From Undaria pinnatifida (taxonomy: Eukaryota > Sar > Phaeophyceae > Laminariales > Alariaceae), in contig JABAKD010000005.1 of assembly GCA_012845835.1 (NCBI GenBank), forward strand, positions 9,040,823 to 9,104,822: a DNA stretch of 64,000 nt, read 5' to 3'. The translations under genes were made by a program, and so were the position numbers. The notes under the pieces were generated by a model, which was given only the letters and a program-made list of their open reading frames with translations, made no database searches and was not told where the DNA came from. Shown piece by piece: positions 50,717 to 62,400 of this stretch. Each line of letters opens with the position of its first letter. Positions within the stretch are counted from its first letter, which is position 1.

Positions 50717-51440
50717 TTAAGGTGTTAGTGGGGTATTAGTCCGTTTGACCACTTGCGAAAGGTTAACCAATAGCTTACCCAAACTAAGCCAGTGGGGTAT
50801 TAGTCCGTTTGACCACTTGCGAAAGGTTAACCAATAGCTTACCCAAACTGAGCCTTATAACACTTTCCCCCCCCTGAAACGGCGGGATACCAGGTCGGCC
50901 GGATATACGGGCGGACCTGTCAATTATCCAAGCCGTTTCATTTCCCGGGTATACCGGGGAGAGTATTTTTCAAGTCCGCCATGGGAAAATCTGAAAAAGT
51001 TTATTATGGTGGATGTGGGGATCGAACCCATGACCCAAAAACCCATGGTCTGTCGACGACGCCATTTGTTAAGGTGTTAGTGGGGTATTAGTCCGTTTGA
51101 CCACTTGCAAAAGGTTAACCAATAGCTTACCCAAACTAAGCCTTATAACACTCCCCCCCCCCAAAACGGCGAGATAGTAGGTCGGCCGGATATACGGGCG
51201 GACCTGTCATTTATCCAAGCCGTTTCATTCCCTGGGGTACCAGGGAGAGTATTTTTCAAGTTCGACATGGGGAAAATCTGAAAAGTTTATTGTTGTGGAT
51301 GGTGGGGATCGAACCCACGACCCAAAAACCCATGGTCTGTCGACGACGCAATTTGTTAAGGTGATAGTGGGGTATTAGTCCGTTTGACCACTTGCAAAAG
51401 GTTAACCAATAGCTTACCCAAACTAAGCCTTATAACACTC
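50717..51440. repeat. tRNA-like units separated by 83-bp direct repeats (TRIM/SINE-like)
   Basis: TGTTAAGGTGTTAGTGGGG..CTTATAACA (TG..CA, about 83 bp) occurs at about 50717, 50790, 51067 and 51357. Between copies lies about 205 bp with ACGGGCGGACCTGTCA. A tRNA 3'-half-like segment follows, GGGATCGAACCCACGACC on this strand, whose complement GGTTCGATCCC is a B-box. No full cloverleaf can be drawn because the acceptor 5' strand is absent. Unit length is about 290 bp. Confidence 0.6.
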
Positions 51441-52112
51441 CCATGACCGAGGCTGCGTGGTTCACGGGGGTGGGACCAATGCTACGATATATATATATAA
51501 TTATTTGTTTCCCCTGCCTGACGGGGCGGGGCGGATCCTTAACCCATCTTACACCCAAATTCGTCCAAATTCGTGGGAATTTCATTGTTTTTCGGGGCCT
51601 TTTTTTTTTGCAGTGGCCCGGAGCCACTCGCGCCATTGACAGCCCCCCTGTTCCTTTGCGGTCTTAAGCTTGTTGTTGTTGTTGTTGTTGTTGTTGCTGT
51701 TGTTGTTGTTGTTGCTGTTGTTGTTGCTGCTGCTGCTGCTGCTGTTTTTTTTTTAATTTCGCGACATGAAGCCGCAATGCAATAGTTAGCCACGATGCGC
51801 CAAGCGCATCGTAGGAAGTCGTTTCGTCTGTGAGGGGTACAGAGTCACTCGTGCGAGTATGATATGATATGATATGATATGATTTGATATGATATGATAT
51901 GATATGATATGATATGATATGATATGATATGATATGATATGATATGATATGATATGATATGATATGATATGATATGATACCTCAAAACCGGTAGTGAAAA
52001 AAAATGGGGTTTTATACTACAATACCGTAGCCTTGGTCGTGTACACTCCTTTTTTCACTCTGCCGCGCTTGAGCTACTCGCACGAGAGGCCCCGCACCTC
52101 ACCCGAGACTCT
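51441..52112. other. No gene; (TTG)n and (ATATG)n tracts
   Basis: 51668-51744 is TTG/CTG microsatellite and 51858-51978 is a pentamer array (GATATGATAT). Flanks carry CGCCAAGCGCATCG and CACTCGTGCGAG, ends of the CTCGCACGAG family. Confidence 0.7.
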
Positions 52113-52356
52113 TTCTACGGTAGTCCCCCCCAACTCTTCTTTAACGAAATCGCCGGTTTTAAAACCAGCTCCCGGCCGTATCTCCTGAAATGTGGTGCCC
52201 CTTGCCGCCCCGGCGTCGTCATCCGATAGTCCCCTGCAAACCAGAAAATATTTGGAGGCGTTTTTTTCACAGCATCCTTCCTTCCTTGTGCCGAGCGGTC
52301 ATGAAACGTTCATTAAAGAACATCGCTTGTTTTTTTGGGGGGGGGCTATCGTAGAA
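52113..52356. mobile_element. MITE with CTACGATAGCCCC ends (copy 4)
   Basis: TTTCTACGGTAGTCCCCCC..GGGGGGGCTATCGTAG, interior in the same orientation as copy 2. Confidence 0.72.
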
Positions 52357-52369
52357 TCAGTCCTGACAA

Positions 52370-52755
52370 GAAATGGCTTTTGTTATAAGGCTTAGTTTGG
52401 GTAAGCTATTGGTTAACCTTTTGCAAGTGGTCAAACGGATTAACACCCCACTAATACCTTCACTAATGGCGTCATCGACAGACCATGGCTTTTTGGGGTC
52501 GTGGGTTCGAATCCCACCATCCACAATAATAAAGGTTTTCAGACTTTCCCCATGTCGAACTTGACAAATACTCTCCCCGGTTTACCCAGGAAATGAAACC
52601 GCTTGGATATTGAAAGGTCCGCCCGTACATCCGGCCGATCTGCTTTCCCGCCGTTTCAGGGGGGAAGAGTGTTATAAGGCTTAGTTTGGGTAAGCTATTG
52701 GTTAACCTTTTGCAAGTGGTCAAACGGACTAATACCCCACTAGTACCTCAACACT
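52370..52755. repeat. tRNA-like direct-repeat unit, reverse orientation
   Basis: TTATAAGGCTTAGTTTGGGT..CCACTAATACC appears at about 52377 and 52670 around TCGTGGGTTCGAATCCCACC (T-arm/B-box at about 52497-52520). This is the reverse complement of the 50.7-51.4 kb units. The minus-strand translation gives the DSNPRP string typical of tRNA-derived repeats. Confidence 0.6.
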
Positions 52756-53275
52756 TTCGGCTATTTGCTTGGTGCAGGCGTAGCGCTAGCCGTTCACCAG
52801 TCAGCGCGCGGATTTTTACGTCGCAAACTTCAAACAGCAGGGGCCGACGCAAGCAAAGGGACAGGGGGGGGGGGGGGGGGGGGGGGGGGGGGTCGGTCGC
52901 GTGAGAGTGACCCCTGCAAGCCACTGCAAAAAAAAAGCCTCCAGAAATTACAATAGAGGTGCACCTTTTTTTTTTCTTTTGAGTAGGCTCCTCAAGTTTG
53001 GGAGCTTAGTAGAGACCTCTCCCAAAAACTGATTCGGGAGAAAAATCAAAACTGCTACTAACACAAGATGAAAAATCCCACGGCCTAGAGGAATGCAAAA
53101 AAAAAAATGGCCTATTATTTTTTTTTCCGACGACAGTAATAGTATAGTATTAGTATAGTATTAGTACAGTATTAGTATAGTGTTAGTATAGTATTAGTAG
53201 GTTAAGGAGCCCCGTCATTCAGAAAACATTTTCGCCAAAAAAAGGTATACCTTAATACCTGTATCGTAGCCCACC
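52756..53275. mobile_element. Composite element without MITE, plus poly-G tract
   Basis: 52866-52892 is a G homopolymer. 52947-53275 runs from ACAATAGAGGTGCACC to GGTATACCTTAATACC..ATCGTAGC, with CAAGTTTGGGAGCTTAGTAG at the position that holds the TTAA MITE in the copies at 23.8 and 50.2 kb. An (AGTATT)n-like insert lies at 53138-53190. Confidence 0.6.
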
Positions 53276-55048
53276 CCCTACTGCGGCCTTGGTGCCATGT
53301 AGCAACAACAGGGTGCACACATGCAGCGCGAGAGCATCACCGTACCTAACTGCGCACGCACGTGTCAAACGGATTCTTAAGCCCCCCCCCTCCTCGGACA
53401 TGCCCCCTTACCTCAACAACGCCGTCGGCTGCTTTCAAGGTGTGGCGCCAGCGCTGTCATACGTCATACATCCTGACATTTTTACCCGCCGACCACGTCA
53501 GGAGGTTAGATAAATCAAACAACCTTGCGGGTCGAACGGGGCGGTCCGGTCAGGAGGTGTTTTAAATCTCACGGGGTGGGACGGGTCGGATCGGGTCATG
53601 AGGTTTTTAATCTCGCGGGTCGGGACGAGACGGGTTACCCTCACTCGACCTGACCCGTGATATAACCCCTGGATTTTTCACCCTCTTGATGCGTCAGCAG
53701 TTACGGCAAGATATAGCCCGTAGGCTATCGTGATCTCACCGCCACAAGGGGAGTGATCCCAACAAAAGACTAATCCCAAGCGTTGATTATTCCGTGCAGC
53801 AAAGAGCAGCGCTTAGAAGCGAGTCATCATCTCGTAGCACAATGTCTAACCCATGGGCTATGAAAGGGCATAAACGAAACAAGAAATTGCGAATGAGAAA
53901 CATTGCATTCCGACGTTATTGTTGGGTGAAAGGAGCCGCGTCATTCAGAAAACAAAAAATGCTGAAAAAAACGCTACGTCGCTATCGTAGCCAAGCACGC
54001 GTCCCATACATAGTAGTACTGCAGTAGCATCAGCAGTTGGAGTGGAAATAAAATATGTTTTTGAGTCTCGCCGCACATATGATACATGCGCCAATCCGCG
54101 CCGTAGCGCCTTTTTACTATTTATTATCTTCACTGAATCGGACTGATTCTCCAGAAAACAAAAACGCGACTGGGTCTTCCGAACCCCCCTCCCCCCGAAC
54201 CCCCCCCCCCCCCCCCCCCCCCTCCCTATCCCCGCCTCCCACTACTGTTCCATGCGTTTCAAGCAAAACAATAGCGTACGGTTAACGCAGACCTTAACGC
54301 TGACGGAACACCGAAAAAAAAATCGAAATATAATCTATCTCCGAAAAAATACTAGGTATATGATACCAAAATCAGAACAGCAACAAATCTCCACTCGGTA
54401 TATATCGCCCGACGCTTTGATAATACCAAGCAGGCAACAAACCTCCACTCGGTACATATCGCCCGACGCTAGCTAGTACCATGACAATACACCAGCAGTG
54501 CCAACCAATCTACAATTTATATGCAACCTTGAAAACGCCGACCACTGACCCCTCTATCCTCCCCCCCACCCAACCAAAAAAGCCTACGCCAAACCTAACT
54601 CCATGTCTTCCAGAGCGCCTATACAGCATAACCTTACAGCGGTGCATGAAATCCACTAAACAAAACGAGCACAACGTAAGAAAGCCCTGCTGAGACTTGC
54701 AGGAAAAAAAAAAATCGGAGGCCCATGTACTGAATGAACTTTAGTGTGGGACCAAGCCCCAAGTAAGCACCCCCCCGCCCCAAAAATAAGAAATGAACAA
54801 GCTCAGCCTAGGGCAGCAACCCCACCACGAAAAACAAGAATTAAGATACTCAGCCTCGGCCAGCATTCTCGTTTTCTCACTATGGACGCCCTGACTGCAG
54901 ACTACCCACTGCTACCGCCACCCCTATATCGATATACCGCGAGTGTAAAAAAGGGGAAGGGGGGGGGGGGGGGGGATACGCCTGTCTGTCTATCTGTCTC
55001 TTTTCCCCTCTCACAGTACGTCGCGCACGAAGAGGCCAGAGCTAACAG

Positions 55049-55089
<41 letters not shown>

Positions 55090-55264
55090 GGGACAGTCGC
55101 GCTCCGCGCATTTCGTAATCGATAAAAGTTCGACACACATGTATGCACGCGACGCGCAAAACGCGCACGTTTACACGCGCGCATTCGTTTTTCTATCGCT
55201 CTAATGAAGCTACCTTTCTAACCGACTACTAGTAGTTGTGTGTCTTTTCACCCTCCGAACACCT
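53276..55264. other. Gene-free repeat-rich stretch
   Basis: 53500-53680 is a GGTCGGGTC-family block. 53915-54010 is a diverged composite-element end. 54375-54475 is a tandem duplication of CTCCACTCGGTATATATCGC-type units (two copies). C, G and CAG/AGC runs occur at 54205-54235, 54957-54975 and 55049-55092. No exon is recognised. Confidence 0.45.
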
Positions 55265-55985
55265 AACGAGCGCCCGGACCGGTCGATCTATTGGTCGGTC
55301 GATGCCACCGGTGACGTTGGTTTCACCGAGGGTCGAAGCTGCGCCAGTTTCACCCAGCAGTCGTAGCCGCGGCAATTTAATCTACGATCGATGTCTCGGC
55401 GGTCCCACCCAGGATCGGTCGGGCGTTCGGTCAGTCGGTCGGTTGGTCGATTGGTCGGCCGCTCAGTCGGTCGGTCTATGGTTCGGTCGAAGCCTGGTTG
55501 GTTTCACCAAGCGTCGATGCCGCGTCGGAATCACGAAGGGTCGTTGCCGCGGGGGTATAATCTAGGATCGATGTCTCAGCGGTTTCACCCTGGGTCGGTC
55601 GGTCGGTCGGTCGGTCAACACTGCGACCGTTTCACCCAGGGTCCATGCCGCGGCAGTTTCCCCTAAGGTCGTTGCCGCGACGGTTAATTCTAGGATAGAT
55701 GCCTCGACGGTTTCACCCAGGGTCGGTCGATCGGTCGATCGATCGATCAGTAGTTCGGTGGGTCGGTTGGTCGGTCGGTCGGTCGGTCGATTTCTGCGGC
55801 CGTTTCACCCGCGGCGGTTTCTCCTAGGGCCGTTGCCGCGGAGGTTTCACCCAGGGGCCGTCGGTCGGTCGATCGATCGGTCGGTCCGATGGTCGGTCGG
55901 TCGGTCGATCCGGTGGAGTTTTCACTCAGGGTTGACGCCGCGGCGGTTTACCCCAGGGGTCGGTTCCCCGGCCGTTTAACCATAG
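55265..55985. repeat. Minisatellite with GGTCGGTCGGTCGAT and GCCGCGGCGGTTTCACCC
   Basis: Alternating (GGTC)n runs and GTTTCACCCAGGGTCGATGC modules, about eight cycles. Arg/Ser/Gly-rich ORFs here are artefacts. Confidence 0.85.
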
Positions 55986-56154
55986 AGGGTAGGAAATTCC
56001 ACCGGCCTACCGCTTAAAGACAGTTTCCCGCCACCAACACCACCACAATCACCACGACCACCCCCACTACCCCACCGCCACCCCCCACCACCCCCCACCA
56101 CCATCGCCACCATGATCGAATTCCTCTCCCCATTCCCTGCCCGCCATCTCTCGG

Positions 56155-56363
56155 CGCACGTATAAATACCCGTTGCTAACACGGCGCAACGCCACCTTTC
56201 ATCTAAAGCCGGTGCTAATACGGCGGCTACTCCCTCCCCCTCCGTCTCCAGAGATGCGTGGTCGATGGTTAAATGGCTGAGGCAAGCAACAAACGAGCCC
56301 CCCCCCCCCCACACCCCCCCACACCCCCGCCCATCACCCTCCGTTTCAACTTTTTGCGGGGGA
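56155..56363 (-). pseudogene. Degenerate duplicates of the SGF29 last exon with a LINE tail between
   Basis: Downstream of the real last exon, minus-strand CGCAAAAAGTTGAAACGGAGGG (about 56362-56341) encodes a KKLKRRVMGGG copy of the KKMKRRVMGGG segment. CGCCGTATTAGCACCGGCTT (about 56227-56208) encodes a RRISTGFR copy followed by a stop. A third faint copy lies at about 56190-56160. The two halves of the first duplicate are separated by a short LINE 3' fragment. Confidence 0.55.
56245..56305 (+). mobile_element. LINE 3' end fragment
   Basis: On the + strand it encodes WSMVKWLRQATNE, close to WSVVRRLRQTTNE at the end of the minus-strand LINE fragment at 59.6 kb, so it is a short 5'-truncated relic in the opposite orientation. 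Confidence 0.5.
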
Positions 56364-56369
56364 TGCATC

Positions 56370-56370
56370 A

Positions 56371-56420
<50 letters not shown>
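56370..56420. repeat. (CAT)n microsatellite at the SGF29 stop codon
   Basis: About 16 CAT units on the + strand (ATG/TGA on the coding strand). The TGA stop is the first unit of the array. Confidence 0.9.
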
Positions 56421-59400
56421 CCTAAACCCGGTGCTAATACCGCGACTACCGCGCCCCCCCCCCGCCCCGCCTCCACCCCCCATCACCCTCCTCTTCATCT
56501 TCTTGGGGGGACGCGTCACTTCCTCATCCCAACCCCCGCCACCCCCGCCCCCGCTCCCACCCCCCCCGCCGCCTCCTTCATCGCCGTAGTATACGTCTGC
56601 GTCGTACCCACCCCCGCCCCCACCCCCGCGACGCTCGCGGTGGCTTTCTTCGTTCCAGCCGCGCGACGACATGTGATGGTGTTCCTCGTAAGAGGCGTTG
56701 GTGTGATGGCTGTGGTGGCCGTGGTTGTTGCTGTGGCTGCCGCCATTGCCGCCGCGGTAGTCATCGGAGCTGGGGTTGGAGACAGGGCAGGGTGGGAAAG
56801 GGGGTTAACTCCTTGACAACTGGAACCCCGTGTTTGGGGTAAAGTTACTTGAAATTAGTATAGGGGGATTATTGGGCGCTAAAAGGGGTTAAGGTACAGG
56901 GTAGGGCTTGTTAAGGGCAGGGTAAGGAGGAACAAGCGAGAGCCTTGACATGTTTGTCTTGCTTCGTTGTTGTTGTTTGGCGCGCTTGGCGGTGGGTTTC
57001 GCCGAAAAAGCCCAACCCTCGTTCCGTGGTCAGACCCAGTCTCATCCACCCCAACCAAAAAAGAAAAAGAAAAAGAAAATTTTCAGAAGATTTCGATCTC
57101 CTGCATATATATCTCTCGCACTTGGGTATTTGTTTCAGGGTGACACATGCTATAAATACCAGGTAAGGTAGAGGGGAATAATTTATTTTTATGGGGTTTC
57201 TCGATTTAGGAGCTCTATACCTTCTAAACTCAAAAAATCATTTTGAGCACCCATAAAATGGTTTTAACCACCCAAAAATTGATTCTGAGCACCCAAAAAT
57301 TGATTTTGAGCAAACTGAAAGCGAAAAACCGACGAAAAAAAAACATGGATGGCCTAGGTATAAAAAGTATTTGATACTGTAACGTTACTCGAAATGTGTC
57401 AGCTGTGAGTTCGACATTTTTTTAGGGTCGATGCTCATCTTTGCAAGCTGCGCGTGATACACAGGCCGCTCGTTATCACATCATGTTGCCAGCGTGAGCA
57501 TCAACAACAAAAAACAAAAAAACAGATATTACTAAAGATCAGTGCTAATGGTACATAGCCACCACACTTTCTTCACCCCTACATGGTCAATGATTGTGAT
57601 TCGATGTTTACCGAGCTCGTTTTGCTCATCTTTCCTGCGTTTTTTTGTTTGCGCTCGATTTTCCCAATACTGTGTTGCTAAGTTCTTCCGACTTTCGTTC
57701 TGCTCGATTTTCCGGAAATTTATGCAGCTCGATTTTTTTTTCCGAAGCAGTTTGTTCAAACTTGGTTCGATTGCTTTTGATCCATAAGGGGCGGGTGGGG
57801 GGGTTCACTATCCCCCCCTGGCTCTGGTTGGGCGAGGACGAGCTCGAAGTTGATCTTCCCGATTTTGCCTTGCTCAATTTTTTCCGGTGTTCTCTCGATT
57901 CGATTTTCATTTTTTCCTGTAATTTTTCGTTCGATTTTCCCCGATTGTGAGGAAGTAGACTAAAAATGTTCAACAACAAATGCTACTCGAGTTATCTCCT
58001 TGTTAACTCTTTTTTGCACCACACGATACATGTAGTTTAGCTACAAAAGGAGGGGGGGGTAGCGGCGGCGGCGGGGGGGGGGGGGGGGGCAACTCACTAG
58101 TGTCCCCCGGGCTGCGCGAGAACGAGCTTGGAGTTGATCCTTCGGTGGGGGGTCTTGCCCGTGTCTTGGTCAGCATCGTCCTCGAACTGTACCACCAGCT
58201 GCACGAAACGATACGAAAACGACAAAATGTAGCATGGACAAAAACGAAATGAACACGAATATTAACATTCATTATTCCTGTGAATACTTGCCGACTTTTC
58301 GTGTCATCCTTTTTCTTGTTAGGCGTTGTGTACGGTGCGCGTTCGTACAGCGCAGTATTGCAAAATTAAAAAATATGCATCACGACTTTATAGTATTAAT
58401 AGCACCGCATCGCTCCATTTCCACATCGAGCTTACATTTTAGTTTTCCTAAAGTATCAACCCCGGTGGCGTAAGTATAACCGTTGCCCCGGTGGCGTATC
58501 AGGTTATCCTCGAGCCTGGCATAGGTCAGTTATTTTTCAGTTCGAACCCCCCCGAGTGCACACGCACTCGCATAAATCCGTGGGGAATTTTTCTTGTGCA
58601 CAAATTGACTTGCGGAAAGCGCGCGAGCGTGAGTTAGCAACACTCGAGGAAAACGACGAGCAGTGGGATTGCTGAACCCTATGCGCGATAAAAATTGAAG
58701 GCAAAAACCGGGGGGCAGAAGGGACGACACCTGTGACCACGGCTTGTCCAGAAGCTGGAAAGTAGAAGTGTGAAGAAAAAAAAAAAAAATGCGGTGGAGC
58801 GGCATACCAGGAAAGGCGTGATATACTCCTGTCATATACGCTAAGCCCTATATTCCAAAGGTTTCTCGACCCTCCAAAACAAAATCATATCAAATGGGTG
58901 CTCTTGGAGCACTTGGGGACGCCGGTAGATGACGAGGCTGGGGAAGAAAAAAAATGCTCCAAGATTTATTGAACAGAAAGTGCGTTCGTTGATTTCCAGC
59001 AATGGTTAACGAGGGTTCTCCCGCTTACCGCCATCAAGACCGATCGTCGTGGCTGTGTGTGGCAAAACCGTTTCCCAGGTGAAACAAGGAAAACGAAACA
59101 AGACGCGAACTAAAATAAAATCAAGCGAAAGTGAACCGTCGAAGATGAAACTGAACTAAAAAAGGAACGAAAATAAGATTATAAAGAACAAAATGACCCG
59201 AAAATGAAAGGAAGCTAAAAGCAGAAATAACCTAAACTGAACCTAAAGCAAACGATAATAGACAATGGCAGTACGGATGGATAAACTGAAAACTACGTGC
59301 ACGAAAACGTACGACCAAACGAAAACGCAAACCGAGAAACGAAACATAGCGAAAACGAAACGAAATTGGAACTAAACGAAAACGAAAACGAAAAAATGGA

Positions 59401-62400
59401 ACGACATTACACGAAAACGAAACGAACTTGGAATTAAACGAAAACGAAAACGAAGAAATGGAACTACATTACACGAAAACGAAACGAACACTGAAATCGG
59501 CGTCGAGTCAACTCACACGCATGGGCCGGGGACACACACTTACTTCCAACCCCGAAAAACACACCCATGTCTGTCAAAAAACAGAAACTCACCGTAGAGG
59601 GGACGGGGGCGGGGGGGCGGGGGGGTACTCATACTCATTTGTTGTTTGTCTTAGTCGTCTGACGACTGACCACCCATCCCTTTCGAGACGGAGCACCGTG
59701 CCGTTCCTACTCCTAATAGAGACACCTCCAACGTTCGGGCGCGCGTTACGCTTCTTCCATATATTACAAAGAAACTGTTTGCTTATCCTTTCCCCTTTCT
59801 GTTTCGCCGTCGGCGGCCACCATATATTTCCTAGGATAGCGATTGTTTTCTCGCTCCTCTCTAGGCTACCAAACTCTTGAACGTCACATCCGTCTAATCT
59901 TCTCATCTCCTCTAACGCATCCAGTTCCTCCTTGTATATTTCACATCCTCCTACTTTGTGAGTCCTACTCTCTTCTGTTGTGCCACACGGGCACATATGT
60001 GTAGCCACGTCCTCCTCCTCCCGACTACTGGTATATCCCTTCTTTCTGGTAGGTCCAGGTCCCCTACACGAAATCGCAGTTTCAGCTTTTTCGCGTAGCC
60101 CACTAGGCCGTGCAGATACGTTCTCATTTCAATATCTTTCCTCAACCCTCCATGCATCTCTAAGTGCCTCTCCTCTTTCACCTTATTTCTTAGCACTTGC
60201 CTTTCCCTTTCTTCTATTCTTTCTTTTACTAGAGGGGAGGGGGGGGGGGGGGGGGGGGGAGGGGTCACTCATTTCCAACCCCCAAAAACGAACGCATGCC
60301 AGGCAAAAACTAGGAGCCCACCTCGGCGACAAGACCAGCTTTGCGGACCGGTTGTTTGCTGATCGTGCCTCGGTAGAAACTCGTCGTATCCGGGAAAACT
60401 GCCAAAACCTGCTCGGCGTTTTTCGTTCAGGGGATGAGGAAGGGATGTTCAGGGGATGGGGGTGGGATTGGGAGTGAAGGGTGGGGGTTGGGGTGGGGAG
60501 TGGGGGTGGGGGGTAAGGGTGAGGGTAGGGGGTGGGGGTGGGGGGTTGGGGGTTGGGGACGGAGGTGGGGGTGGGAAAGGGGGAGTGGGGGTGAGATAAC
60601 CATAGGGGCAGGGGCGAGCAGGGGACATGGGAGGGGGAGGGGCGGGGGTGGAGGACAGACGAGCGACGAGCCAAAGCGTAAAAACGACGCCATCCGGCAT
60701 GTGGAACACGCATTAAAGCAAAAATAGAACAAAAATATATGTATGTACAAAATTGCGGCTGCTGCTCCGAGAAGGCTCCTCAGCTTTTCTCAAGACGTAT
60801 TTTTGAGCTTTTGACGTGCTAGCTTGCAATGAGGATCTCCCCTCGGCACGAAATCTCTCATCTTGTTCCCCGACTCCGACTGTGTCCGAGTAGGCCTCGG
60901 GCGTGCTTGCACCGTGCCCGGGCTCCCTGCTGCCCTCGTTATTGGCAAAATTATTTCAAATACGTCAGCTGTGAGTTCGACCGGTGGAGCGGTCGATACC
61001 GAATTTCAACAGTTGAGCGGTCTAGATTCAACGTTGCAAGCTGATTCATGAGTCTCGTGGCCAAATCATACATATCATAGGAGTACTCGCATACAGGGGA
61101 GAAGAGAGGAGATAGGTCCAGGTACACATGGTTGGACTACTAAAAATGGCGATACAGCGGCAGTGCATTCGAGGTATACAAGGCGGTTTGGCGATTACTG
61201 CTTGCTGATATTGTAGTGTTCCCGCCATAGTACCCGCCGGTTCTCGTAAATACCTGGTATATGATATGACAATCATCATGGATTTCTCGTCCTCTCGACC
61301 GTTCCATTGCTTTCTCCCTTCAACACACACAAACCCCCTCCACACTCGCTCCACCTCATACTCGCAACAACATAAGTTTATTTAACACCACACCGTACCC
61401 CTTGGCAGTAATTTGTCGCTTCTATGGCCCCTTTCCGCTTCGTTTGCTACCTGTCTTACGGGCATGCGCGGAGCCGCAGGCGGGCGTCAGCCCGCCGCGG
61501 CGAAGCCCCCCTTGCAAGGCGTATCAAATACATCCAGTTCTCGCGGTGTCTCGTAGTGGAGGTGGGAACAGGCATGGGGATGGGTCTCAAAAGAGGTGAG
61601 AGTCGTATAATACGTCGTAGCGATCGCGCGGCGGTAGCGCTACTAAGGACTCACGTGGTCTCCCTTCGCGAAGCCCTGCCCCCCTTCCCTCAGCCGGATG
61701 ACGCTGTCGGCAGGGACCTCGACCTGCTTCAATGGGTCGTCCGCATCCTTCACCTCGTAGCACGCGCGCCCCGCGAGATACCTGGCAATAACGGCAGGTA
61801 ACGTTAGAGGTAATTATTCGGTAACGGCAATGGTGACGGTAGAGATACCTGGCGGTAACGGTAGGTAACGTTAGAGGTAATTATTCGGTAATGGCAACGG
61901 TAACAGTAGATGAGATACCTGGCGGTAACGGTAGGTAACGTTAGAGGCGAAGGTAGAGGTAACGGTGGCGGTAATGTTAGGAGCACTAACGATAGAGTTA
62001 GAGGTAATGATTCGGTAACGGTGAGGAGATACCTGGCGGTAACGGTAGGTAACGTTAGAGGTAATGATTCAGTAACGGTAACGGTAACAGTAGATACATT
62101 TTTGGTGGTGGAGGTAAAGGTAGAGGTAATGATGGCGGTAACAGTAGATGCACTAACGACACAAGTAATGGTGGCTTTCAAAGGGCCATCCGTCGTCCAC
62201 GTCCTTCACCTTGTAGCATGCGCGCCTAGCGAGATACCTAGCGTTAGGTAATTATATCGGTAATGGTGAAGGTAAAGGTAACGCTGGAGATATTTATTGG
62301 GGTAATGGCAACGGCAGAAGTAGTGGTAGAGGTAACGGTAACAGTAGCAGTCATTATTGCGGTGATCACAGAGGGAACGGAGCCCAACGCGGCAACGGTT

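Noticed and set aside
52440-52540. Functional tRNA gene
   Set aside because: A T-arm/B-box is clear, but no matching 5' acceptor strand or D-arm is found at tRNA spacing, and the unit recurs as a repeat.
55236-55979. Arg/Ser/Gly-rich protein gene
   Set aside because: All frames are repeat translations of GGTC-based units.
60183-60713. 176-codon Pro/His/Ser-rich minus-strand ORF as an SGF29 exon
   Set aside because: It translates the G-rich tract. The true exon (60322-60408) overlaps it in another frame and has correct splice borders and Tudor residues.
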